NCBI GenBank assembly: GCA_911728435.2
Contig: OU452211.1
Coordinates: 5,456,001 to 5,520,000, forward strand
Origin: Apoderus coryli
Lineage: Eukaryota; Arthropoda; Insecta; Coleoptera; Attelabidae
Length of the DNA: 64,000 bases
Direction of reading: 5' to 3'
Within the stretch, counting starts at the first letter, position 1; each line of letters starts with the position of its first letter. Below, piece by piece: positions 25,001-34,387 of this stretch. A program made the translations under genes and the position numbers. Below the pieces are notes generated by a model. The model was not told the DNA's origin. It saw only the letters and a program-made list of their open reading frames with translations, and did not search any database.

Positions 25001-28000
25001 AACACAAATAAAATACTCATTTAAATTTTGGTATCGCATAGCAATTATACAAAAAAAAAAACGATACAAAAAACAGTTCCCTTCTATGTAAAAAAAAAAA
25101 AAAAAAACCACCAAAATTGATAGATAAATCCATCAACTCAATGTGTACCGAGTGCACGCTATATATTACATGGGTTATCGTAAAAGTACCGAATAGTCAA
25201 CTAACAAAAGTATGACGATAAACCACAAACATTTCCCCCGTTTTAAACACTCGAAACCCTATACCTTTCTATCACATTGTTATAGATATTGCTCAAGTTC
25301 TGCGTATCAGTGCGTAAATTGATTGTGTCATTCAATTGAATATGAATCATTTCAGATATATTTCTCTTTAGCCAGTGGCTTTCCCTATCCAACACCCTCA
25401 GGTCGTCAAACAAAAAACTGTGACCAGTCTCAAAATGATGAGCGGACAGAGCGGTCTTATCCCTTTCAGTATTACTATTGCGACAGTCACTCATATGTTG
25501 GCTAACTCTCCTCTGAATGTATTGCTTCGTTTGTCCAACGTACATTTTACCACATTCACATGGGATTCCGTACACAACACCTGAGAGTTTATCCTTTGGA
25601 GTTTTTTCCTTTAATCTGGTATGGAAAACTCCATTTATAGTCTTTAAGTTGTAGAAAGCCAGGCTTACTGGCGTATCTCTGAAACACGCCCCAATCCTTT
25701 GTGACAAGCCCTCAATAAATGGGAATCTAAAATATCGGCGTTCAACCAAAGTACCATCCTCATTTGGGACGGACGAAGTCCTGTGAAACAGATCAATACA
25801 CCTGTTGACGAAGGATCCCGGATAGTTATTCTGTTTCAAAATCTTCCTAATCACGGACAAATTGCCCTCGTGGAACGAGCAATGACTTAATTTCAAAGCC
25901 CGAAATAAGAGATTATGCACGACAGCCATTTTCTGTTTAACAGGATGGTTTGAATAATAGTTCAGGACTCTACCAGAACTAGTAGGCTTCTGATACCAAT
26001 TTGTCGTCATAGAACCGTCAGGGTCCCGATTAACCATAACATCAAGAAAAGGAATACGGAAATCCTTCTCTGACTCGATAGTAAACCTCAAGCTTGGGTG
26101 ATAGTCATTAAAATACTGCAACACTATCGAAAAAGAGTTCTTTGGGACTGCCAATAAAGTATCATCAACATAAATTTTAATAAACGGTATATGAAATGGA
26201 ATCACTTTTAAAACGCTTTCTACTAAATCGTTCATCACCAGACCAGCCAGTATAGGACTCGCAGGATTACCCATAGCGCTTCCATCTAACTGCAAGTATA
26301 GTAAACCTCCATAAGCAAAATAACTGGATTGAAAACAAAACTCCACAATCTCCAATAGAAGACTCTTTGAGACTGAAACATACGCAGAAATAAAACTCCA
26401 TCTCTTCCTAATGATTGACAAAACCAGCTCTTTAGGTATGTTAGTAAAAAGAGAAACGACATCCAACGAAATTAACTCATAATCATCCGGTATTCTGATA
26501 TCCTTAACGAAATCAACGAACTCAAAAGAATTTTTAATACTATGAATAAACGTCGTTGTTAAAGGCGATAAAATCTCATGCAGGTATTTAGCTATATTAT
26601 ACGAGGGAGATCCGATGCAGCTGACAATGGGACGCAAAGCAAACTCATTTTTATGAACTTTCCTTAATCCGTAGATTTTTGGTGGGACGGAATTGTGAAG
26701 TTTTAATAATTTAGATTTGTTTTGATCTATCTGTCCCACCTCAAGTAATTTGTCAACCAGTCTGTTCGCTTTAGTCTGAAAACTGCTTGTTGGATCACGT
26801 CTTATGCATTTATATACAAGATCATTGTTTAACATTTCTCTCATCTTTAAATCATATTCAGATTTATACATTACCACGGTCGAATTTCCCTTATCAGACC
26901 TTGAAACCATAATATCCGGGTTATCCTTCAGAAATGAGCGCGTCTCAGTACACAGTTGGTTTAAATATTTCGCTTTGTCACCACCGACATTACGTCTATT
27001 GTAAAAGTTTTGTATTATGTTAGTTGTTCTAAGTCTAATGGCATTCGTCTGACGATCATCAAACGACAAACCCGAAACGCACAATTCCAAGTCTTTAAGA
27101 ATTGTTGGAATAGGCAAATCGGATGTATCATTCAACGGCAAACCAAACTTGGGGCCCAAGCCCAACATAGTTCTTACACCTACAGGAATATCAACATCTG
27201 TATAATTTCTAACAAAATGTTCATGCGTTTTAATATCAAATCTAGCCTGACTCAATTTGAGAGCGTTCAATTTTTTAATATTTATTGATTTAATCCTAGA
27301 AAATTCAACATTAAATCTTCTATTATTTACATTTAGTGTGTTAAGAAAAGTTTCCGAAGGTATAAGTTCTTCAAGTTCCCTTTTAATGTTTTCAATGTTT
27401 TCAAAAATGTGTCTCACTTTCCAATGACTAATAGTAATTTCAAGGTTTAAAATACCCTTTCTAAACTTCTGAATCAAGCGATCCACCCTGTACACAAACG
27501 GATGATCATCCACCAACATGCCATAAACACATCTCAGATTATTAACAATATGATTCGGAAACAAATTATGTGACCGACACTGTAGTAGAAAAACCTTACG
27601 ATTCTTCATTCTTGCCAGCTTATATGTTAGGCTGGACCACGTCTTCATCAACTTCCATGTATTCTCACCGTAGTCATGCTTCACTTGCTCGAAAAAACCC
27701 CTCGGTAAGTACTCCATATTATGCTTTTAGTGTCCTTCGCAAATACGAATTGTTAGACTGTTTCATAGGGTAGAGGACAAAGAAAAACACCAGAACTATT
27801 CAAAAATGCGACGTTTCGCAGCTATATTGCTGCTTCCTCAGGCACTACAATGAAAATACAAAATTACACAATCTTACAACTAAGTACAGCAAAATAAAAT
27901 TACTATGTTCAAATTACGACACAAAATGAATCCATAAAAATGTAAAAAATGTAAAAAACATCAATAACTAAAATTACCTTAGGCGTAGTCAGGTACAAAA

Positions 28001-31000
28001 AACAAAAAACAAACAATAATATTGATCTTCAATGAAACTTATCGATACGTACATACTGTGAGAATATTTCATGATCCTAACACAAATAAAATACTCATTT
28101 AAATTTTGGTATCGCATAGCAATTATACAAAAAAAAAAAAAAAAACGATACAAAAAACAGTTCCCTTCTATGTAAAAAAAAAAAAAAAAAAACCACCAAA
28201 ATTGATAGATAAATCCATCAACTCAATGTGTACCGAGTGCACGCTATATATTACATGGGTTATCGTAAAAGTACCGAATAGTCAACTAACAAAAGTATGA
28301 CGATAAACCACAAACATTTCCCCCGTTTTAAACACTCGAAACCCTATACCTTTCTATCACATTGTTATAGATATTGCTCAAGTTCTGCGTATCAGTGCGT
28401 AAATTGATTGTGTCATTCAATTGAATATGAATCATTTCAGATATATTTCTCTTTAGCCAGTGGCTTTCCCTATCCAACACCCTCAGGTCGTCAAACAAAA
28501 AACTGTGACCAGTCTCAAAATGATGAGCGGACAGAGCGGTCTTATCCCTTTCAGTATTACTATTGCGACAGTCACTCATATGTTGGCTAACTCTCCTCTG
28601 AATGTATTGCTTCGTTTGTCCAACGTACATTTTACCACATTCACATGGGATTCCGTACACAACACCTGAGAGTTTATCCTTTGGAGTTTTTTCCTTTAAT
28701 CTGGTATGGAAAACTCCATTTATAGTCTTTAAGTTGTAGAAAGCCAGGCTTACTGGCGTATCTCTGAAACACGCCCCAATCCTTTGTGACAAGCCCTCAA
28801 TAAATGGGAATCTAAAATATCGGCGTTCAACCAAAGTACCATCCTCATTTGGGACGGACGAAGTCCTGTGAAACAGATCAATACACCTGTTTAAAGATGA
28901 GAGAAATGTTAAACAATGATCTTGTATATAAATGCATAAGACGTGATCCAACAAGCAGTTTTCAGACTAAAGCGAACAGACTGGTTGACAAATTACTTGA
29001 GGTGGGACAGATAGATCAAAACAAATCTAAATTATTAAAACTTCACAATTCCGTCCCACCAAAAATCTACGGATTAAGGAAAGTTCATAAAAATGAGTTT
29101 GCTTTGCGTCCCATTGTCAGCTGCATCGGATCTCCCTCGTATAATATAGCTAAATACCTGCATGAGATTTTATCGCCTTTAACAACGACGTTTATTCATA
29201 GTATTAAAAATTCTTTTGAGTTCGTTGATTTCGTTAAGGATATCAGAATACCGGATGATTATGAGTTAATTTCGTTGGATGTCGTTTCTCTTTTTACTAA
29301 CATACCTAAAGAGCTGGTTTTGTCAATCATTAGGAAGAGATGGAGTTTTATTTCTGCGTATGTTTCAGTCTCAAAGAGTCTTCTATTGGAGATTGTGGAG
29401 TTTTGTTTTCAATCCAGTTATTTTGCTTATGGAGGTTTACTATACTTGCAGTTAGATGGAAGCGCTATGGGTAATCCTGCGAGTCCTATACTGGCTGGTC
29501 TGGTGATGAACGATTTAGTAGAAAGCGTTTTAAAAGTGATTCCATTTCATATACCGTTTATTAAAATTTATGTTGATGATACTTTATTGGCAGTCCCAAA
29601 GAACTCTTTTTCGATAGTGTTGCAGTATTTTAATGACTATCACCCAAGCTTGAGGTTTACTATCGAGTCAGAGAAGGATTTCCGTATTCCTTTTCTTGAT
29701 GTTATGGTTAATCGGGACCCTGACGGTTCTATGACGACAAATTGGTATCAGAAGCCTACTAGTTCTGGTAGAGTCCTGAACTATTATTCAAACCATCCTG
29801 TTAAACAGAAAATGGCTGTCGTGCATAATCTCTTATTTCGGGCTTTGAAATTAAGTCATTGCTCGTTCCACGAGGGCAATTTGTCCGTGATTAGGAAGAT
29901 TTTGAAACAGAATAACTATCCGGGATCCTTCGTCAACAGGTGTATTGATCTGTTTCACAGGACTTCGTCCGTCCCAAATGAGGATGGTACTTTGGTTGAA
30001 CGCCGATATTTTAGATTCCCATTTATTGAGGGCTTGTCACAAAGGATTGGGGCGTGTTTCAGAGATACGCCAGTAAGCCTGGCTTTCTACAACTTAAAGA
30101 CTATAAATGGAGTTTTCCATACCAGATTAAAGGAAAAAACTCCAAAGGATAAACTCTCAGGTGTTGTGTACGGAATCCCATGTGAATGTGGTAAAATGTA
30201 CGTTGGACAAACGAAGCAATACATTCAGAGGAGAGTTAGCCAACATATGAGTGACTGTCGCAATAGTAATACTGAAAGGGATAAGACCGCTCTGTCCGCT
30301 CATCATTTTGAGACTGGTCACAGTTTTTTGTTTGACGACCTGAGGGTGTTGGATAGGGAAAGCCACTGGCTAAAGAGAAATATATCTGAAATGATTCATA
30401 TTCAATTGAATGACACAATCAATTTACGCACTGATACGCAGAACTTGAGCAATATCTATAACAATGTGATAGAAAGGTATAGGGTTTCGAGTGTTTAAAA
30501 CGGGGGAAATGTTTGTGGTTTATCGTCATACTTTTGTTAGTTGACTATTCGGTACTTTTACGATAACCCATGTAATATATAGCGTGCACTCGGTACACAT
30601 TGAGTTGATGGATTTATCTATCAATTTTGGTGGTTTTTTTTTTTTTTTTTTACATAGAAGGGAACTGTTTTTTGTATCGTTTTTTTTTTTTGTATAATTG
30701 CTATGCGATACCAAAATTTAAATGAGTATTTTATTTGTGTTAGGATCATGAAATATTCTCACAGTATGTACGTATCGATAAGTTTCATTGAAGATCAATA
30801 TTATTGTTTGTTTTTTGTTTTTTGTACCTGACTACGCCTAAGGTAATTTTAGTTATTGATGTTTTTTACATTTTTTACATTTTTATGGATTCATTTTGTG
30901 TCGTAATTTGAACATAGTAATTTTATTTTGCTGTACTTAGTTGTAAGATTGTGTAATTTTGTATTTTCATTGTAGTGCCTGAGGAAGCAGCAATATAGCT

Positions 31001-31244
31001 GCGAAACGTCGCATTTTTGAATAGTTCTGGTGTTTTTCTTTGTCCTCTACCCTATGAAACAGTCTAACAATTCGTATTTGCGAAGGACACTAAAAGCATA
31101 ATATAAATTTATTTATGATGATTTTTTAGAATGAATTTGTATGATGATAATCATCCTTTGGGGACAGTGCCAAATGAAATGAATAATATTATTAATACTA
31201 TACTGTGGTTTGAGGAACATGTTCAAGGCAATCAAATAGAATAA
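22016..31244 (+). CDS. Apeh: acylaminoacyl-peptidase (acylamino-acid-releasing enzyme)
   Basis: Twelve exons give 705 codons in frame: 22016-22027, 22090-22295, 22355-22506, 22561-22709, 22759-23026, 23082-23227, 23280-23454, 23572-23817, 23876-24013, 24073-24373, 24424-24633 and 31130-31244 (TAA). The enzyme is a cytosolic prolyl-oligopeptidase-family serine peptidase that removes N-acylated residues from peptides. An N-terminal beta-propeller region precedes the hydrolase domain. HGGP forms the oxyanion region, GGSHGG holds the nucleophile Ser (about 557), GSKDLRVP the Asp (about 645) and DDNHPLG the His (about 676). The Asp and His codons are separated by the last intron, now about 6.5 kb because of a Penelope insertion. 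The phase (AA + A = Lys) fits exactly. The donor of exon 9 (GTTCGC) is weak. Human APEH is 732 aa, so length fits. Confidence 0.95.
24731..24765 (-). ncRNA. hammerhead-ribozyme-like motif, Penelope unit A 3' end
   Basis: Read on the minus strand: CTGAGGA (24763-24757), AGCAGC-loop-GCTGC stem II, then GAAAC (24739-24735) followed by GTC. The core CUGANGA/GAAA is complete and the helix II pairing is exact. Helix III would be only one or two base pairs, as known for Penelope-type hammerheads, which are thought to work as dimers. Confidence 0.6.
25243..27717 (-). CDS. Penelope-like reverse transcriptase/GIY-YIG endonuclease, intact
   Basis: Single 824-codon ORF of unit A. The N-terminal third is the region typical of Penelope elements. 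Reverse-transcriptase motifs follow: LRPIVSCIGSPSYNIAKYL, ISLDVVSLFTNIP (motif A), LDGSAMGNPASPILAGLVM (motif B), and IKIYVDDTLLAVP, with the catalytic YVDD at about residues 516-519. The GIY-YIG endonuclease begins near residue 714 (VVYGIPCECGKMYVGQTKQ, with the CxC pair typical of Penelope enzymes). It includes RRVSQHMSDCR and HHFETGHSFLFDD and ends close to the stop. Length matches known Penelope proteins (about 800-850 aa). All catalytic residues I can check are present, so it may encode active protein. Expression would be antisense to APEH. Confidence 0.95.
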   Translation of the reverse strand: MEYLPRGFFEQVKHDYGENTWKLMKTWSSLTYKLARMKNRKVFLLQCRSHNLFPNHIVNNLRCVYGMLVDDHPFVYRVDRLIQKFRKGILNLEITISHWKVRHIFENIENIKRELEELIPSETFLNTLNVNNRRFNVEFSRIKSINIKKLNALKLSQARFDIKTHEHFVRNYTDVDIPVGVRTMLGLGPKFGLPLNDTSDLPIPTILKDLELCVSGLSFDDRQTNAIRLRTTNIIQNFYNRRNVGGDKAKYLNQLCTETRSFLKDNPDIMVSRSDKGNSTVVMYKSEYDLKMREMLNNDLVYKCIRRDPTSSFQTKANRLVDKLLEVGQIDQNKSKLLKLHNSVPPKIYGLRKVHKNEFALRPIVSCIGSPSYNIAKYLHEILSPLTTTFIHSIKNSFEFVDFVKDIRIPDDYELISLDVVSLFTNIPKELVLSIIRKRWSFISAYVSVSKSLLLEIVEFCFQSSYFAYGGLLYLQLDGSAMGNPASPILAGLVMNDLVESVLKVIPFHIPFIKIYVDDTLLAVPKNSFSIVLQYFNDYHPSLRFTIESEKDFRIPFLDVMVNRDPDGSMTTNWYQKPTSSGRVLNYYSNHPVKQKMAVVHNLLFRALKLSHCSFHEGNLSVIRKILKQNNYPGSFVNRCIDLFHRTSSVPNEDGTLVERRYFRFPFIEGLSQRIGACFRDTPVSLAFYNLKTINGVFHTRLKEKTPKDKLSGVVYGIPCECGKMYVGQTKQYIQRRVSQHMSDCRNSNTERDKTALSAHHFETGHSFLFDDLRVLDRESHWLKRNISEMIHIQLNDTINLRTDTQNLSNIYNNVIERYRVSSV
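27751..28890 (-). pseudogene. 5'-truncated Penelope unit B
   Basis: This piece repeats the last 1140 bp of unit A with only homopolymer-length changes. It keeps the C-terminal roughly 180 codons of the protein (endonuclease, stop at 28328) and the 3' end. The ORF running from 28954 to 28328 is a junction product whose first codons come from the neighbouring inverted unit. No reverse transcriptase is encoded. Confidence 0.92.
27809..27843 (-). ncRNA. hammerhead-ribozyme-like motif, Penelope unit B 3' end / unit junction
   Basis: Same core as in unit A: CTGAGGA at 27841-27835 and GAAAC at 27817-27813, with a 5-bp stem II. It lies close to the 3' end of unit B, just beside the head of unit A, where self-cleavage of a tandem transcript would release unit-length RNA. 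Confidence 0.6.
28889..31069 (+). pseudogene. inverted, 5'-truncated Penelope unit C
   Basis: Plus-strand copy beginning at the codons for LKMREMLNN of the polymerase and running through YVDD (about 29569-29580) and the GIY-YIG domain to the stop at 30498. The translated part is identical to unit A as far as I can compare. An ATG at 28849, inside antisense unit B, creates an artificial 549-codon ORF. The true N-terminal third is missing. Units A+B and C can fold into a long inverted repeat. Confidence 0.92.
30977..31011 (+). ncRNA. hammerhead-ribozyme-like motif, Penelope unit C 3' end
   Basis: Plus-strand copy: CTGAGGA at 30979-30985, stem II, and GAAAC at 31003-31007 followed by GTC. It sits in the sense strand of the last APEH intron, so it would be transcribed with APEH pre-mRNA. 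Confidence 0.6.
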
Positions 31245-31293
31245 GTAACATTTTGTTAAGTATTATGATTATATATACAAGTTTTTTTTGGTA

Positions 31294-31299
31294 AATAAA
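31294..31299 (+). terminator. APEH polyadenylation signal
   Basis: AATAAA lies 50 bp after the APEH stop codon, followed by a T/A-rich stretch. It is the first canonical signal downstream. Confidence 0.7.
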
Positions 31300-31630
31300 G
31301 TTTTGAAAAATAGACATGATTTATGTTGACACTTTAGTACCACCACAAATTTCGAGGTGAAGCTATGGAGTGGCGATACTATCTCCCCTATAGTATTTTA
31401 CCTCTGTGGTTATCTCGTGTGCTGGCACAGGATTTGCACCAACAATTTTAGGCGGCACCTAATGTTACGGAAAGAATAGCGCAAACAAAATACAAGGTTT
31501 ATTCTGTCTCTAATGTTAGTTGCTGCCTAAAACTGTGGGAATAAACGCCCATTGTCTAGATGGTTGTATGCTAACTCGAATACAAAGAGCCCAAAAAGAA
31601 AAGAAGACCTAATCCTATCACCGTATGTTC

Positions 31631-34178
31631 AGCATACATTAAAATGCCAACGTGCCGAGCCAATCAGAGCATTTGGGGCGGGGCTTTCCTTGGCGCGCAT
31701 TTGAGTTTGAATTTAACCGCTACTTAACTTATTTTGAAACTGAAATTTAGTCGATATTTAATTGGAATGAGTTTTTCAGTAAAATAATTTAAATATTAAT
31801 ATGTTAAAGGTATTCGCTAAGAAAGTCTGTTGAACTTTCCTTTGTAGTAGGTATTTCTTGGTATACCTAGCTGAAAAACCTTCATTTCGTATATTGGAAA
31901 AACGATACTCAAATATATTTATGTATAATTTGAAGATACCTATCTAATTTTAAAATCATTTTATGCATTACAGATAGGAAGTCAGGAAATAAAAAAGGCA
32001 CATTATTCTCAATAGTTTATTTTTAGCTTTATATATTACGTTATAAACAATGATAATAAATAATAATTACTATGAACATACAAATTAATACAAATACACC
32101 ACTACCATACATACATATATATTATAAGGTATGACACCAAACAAATCTAATATAATATATAATATTATACAAGTCACAATAAGAAAAAATAGTATGTAAT
32201 GTGAAAAAGTGATACAATTAAAAGGAAAGTATCTAAATTGAAATAGTACGCAATCTGAAAAAGTAATATTAGATTTGTTTGGTGTTGAACCTTATAATAT
32301 ACAGGGTGTCCTACGGTGATAACCCATTAGATTATTTCAGAAACTACTTCGACTTGAATTTTGAAAATTTCAGTGTCTATATTGTCAGATATGCTCTACT
32401 CAAATAATATAATAGCAACGGCATAGCACTTCCGGTTATACCGGAAGTTGATGGCAACTTTGTTATTTTAAATGGAACACCCTATATATACCCTATATCT
32501 CGTATTATTACATTTTTGGATTCTAAATAACATTTCAGAAATATTTCATGTATCATGTCCTATACCTAACGTCAGTCGTTTTTGACTTATATCAAGATTT
32601 ATGTCAAAATTGACAGTTTAGGGCTCCATAAGAATTCCGTTTTTCCTTGTAAATCAGTATTTAATAATTATTTTGCCGGTAGTTTCTTATCAGGTGGGAT
32701 CTTCTTTTTCGAATTGACAAGACATTTTCTGTTTATACAGGGTGGTCAAAAAATTATATTGAAAACGGTTCAAGAAAAACAGTTGAAAGTCAATTTTTCC
32801 AATGGAATGGGTATATTATTATTATTTTATCTTCCGTAGCATTAAAAAATAATGCAATTTTGTAATAGGTTATCATTTTCTAAAATGCATAGTTTTCGAA
32901 ATATCGTCATTTTAAATGGGGGTCATATCGAACAATTAAATTATTTTTGTATCGTTAGTTGATTAACTTTTTTTAGTTGAAAATTTATTTAGTTTAATCT
33001 TCTGTTCATTTCTGCTGTATTATTTTAAATTTTAGTCTTAGTTCGTTGTAATACTTGATTTGTATACCTCCTAACCTGCTCTAAATGATTTCTGAAAATT
33101 CTTCATAATTTCTCTAGTCATCGTTAGCAGGGTTTCTCTCGTTTAATACTCTACAGGTGATATTAATCACTTTATTTTATTCTCCATGAATTAATAATAA
33201 ATTTATAATATCAATAAGTATTTTTCATTGTTATTAATTTGACGTTAAAATGACCATAATTTTATAGCTAACTAAATTAATTAAATAAGCTTCCAGAGAG
33301 ACAACGGTAGGCGCTGCAGAAAAATTTAAAATGACGATATTTCGAAAACTATGCATTTTAGAAAGTGATAACCTATTACAAAATTGCATTATTTTTTAAT
33401 GTTAAGGAAGATAAAATAATAGTAATATACCCATTCCAGTTGAAAAAATTGACTTTCAACTGTTTTTCTTGAACCGTTTTCAATATAATTTTTTAATTCT
33501 TATGGAGCCCTAAACTGTCAATTTTGACATAAATCTTGATATAAGTCAAAAATGACTGACGTTAGGTATAGGACATGATACATAAAATATGTCTGAAATC
33601 TTATTTAGAATCCAAAAATGTAATAATATATAGGGTGTTTCATTTAAAATAACAAAGTTGCCATCAACTTCCGGTATAACCGGAAGTGCTATGCCGTTGC
33701 TATTATATTATTTGAGTAGAGCATATTTAACAATATAGACACTGAAATTTTCAAAAGTCAATTCAAAGTAGTTTCTGAAATAATCTGATGGGTTACCACC
33801 GTAGGACACCCTGTATATGTATGTATGGTAGTGGTGTATTTGTATTAATTTGTATGTTCATTGTAATTATTATTTATTATCATTGTGTATAATTTAATAT
33901 ATATAGCTAAAAATAAACTATTGAGAATAATGTGCCTTTTTTGTTTCCTGACTTCCTATCTGTAATGCATAAAATGATTTTAAAATTAGATAGGTATCTT
34001 CAAATTATACATAAATATATTTGAGTATCGTTTTTCCGATATACGAAATGAAGGTTTTTCAGCTAGGTATAATAAAATAAGTTGAGTAGCGGTTAAATTC
34101 AAACTCAAATGCGCGCCAAGGAAAGCCCCGCCCCAAATGCTCTGATTGGTTCGGCACGTTGGCATTTTAATGTATGCT
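31631..34178. repeat. 2.5-kb imperfect palindrome (large foldback) between APEH and MGRN1
   Basis: The left arm (31631-32917) and the right arm (33324-34178) are inverted copies around a roughly 400-bp spacer. Outer ends pair AGCATACATTAAAATGCC with its complement. Inner ends pair around ATGCATAGTTTTCGAAATA. The left arm is longer by three blocks: about 125 bp near 31738-31862, a 176-bp MITE at 32122-32297, and about 105 bp near 32637-32742. Arms contain TATACAGGGTG-type ends. No protein is encoded. It may be a foldback transposon or an inverted duplication of one. Confidence 0.9.
32122..32297. mobile_element. MITE inserted in the palindrome's left arm
   Basis: A 176-bp block with terminal inverted repeats: TTATAAGGT at the left and its complement at the right. 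Just inside are ACACCAAACAAATCTAATAT and its near-perfect inverted copy. TATA flanks both sides and could be the target duplication. The right arm of the palindrome lacks the block, so it inserted after the inverted duplication formed. Confidence 0.75.
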
Positions 34179-34387
34179 CCGTATGTTCCATTGTTCCCAG
34201 CTATTGACAATCAGCTGATAGATGTCATATTTTATTTACTGTCAAGCCTGGCAAATAATAATGTTTTTATTTTTTGTAAATTAATAAACTACTGTAAAAT
34301 AGAATGTAGAATTTTTAATAATTCTGTGGGATATATACGTATAAAAATTTAATAGTACAGATACAATGTCATAATATAATATCGAAA

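Larger units (their letters stand above)
24673..31103 (-). mobile_element. young Penelope-like retroelement array in the last APEH intron
   Basis: Three nearly identical pieces lie between copies of a 13-bp target duplication, TAAATTTATTTAT (24660-24672 and 31104-31116). Unit A (27750 to 24673, minus) is full length, 3078 bp, with an intact ORF. Unit B (28890 to 27751, minus) is joined head-to-tail and keeps only its 3' 1140 bp. Unit C (28889-31069, plus) is inverted, starts inside the polymerase ORF and ends with the same 3' terminus, followed by 34 bp of the head of another unit (31070-31103). The B/C junction shows 2 bp of microhomology (TT). Tandem plus inverted partial copies are characteristic of Penelope elements. 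Homopolymer lengths differ between units; otherwise I see almost no divergence, so insertion was recent. Confidence 0.95.

Noticed and set aside
24911..25114. 67-codon minus-strand ORF rich in Phe
   Set aside because: It is translated poly-A/T tracts in the Penelope 3' untranslated region.
28849..30498. 549-codon ORF on the plus strand
   Set aside because: Its first codons come from the antisense of the truncated Penelope unit B. The real reading frame is the 5'-truncated polymerase of inverted unit C.
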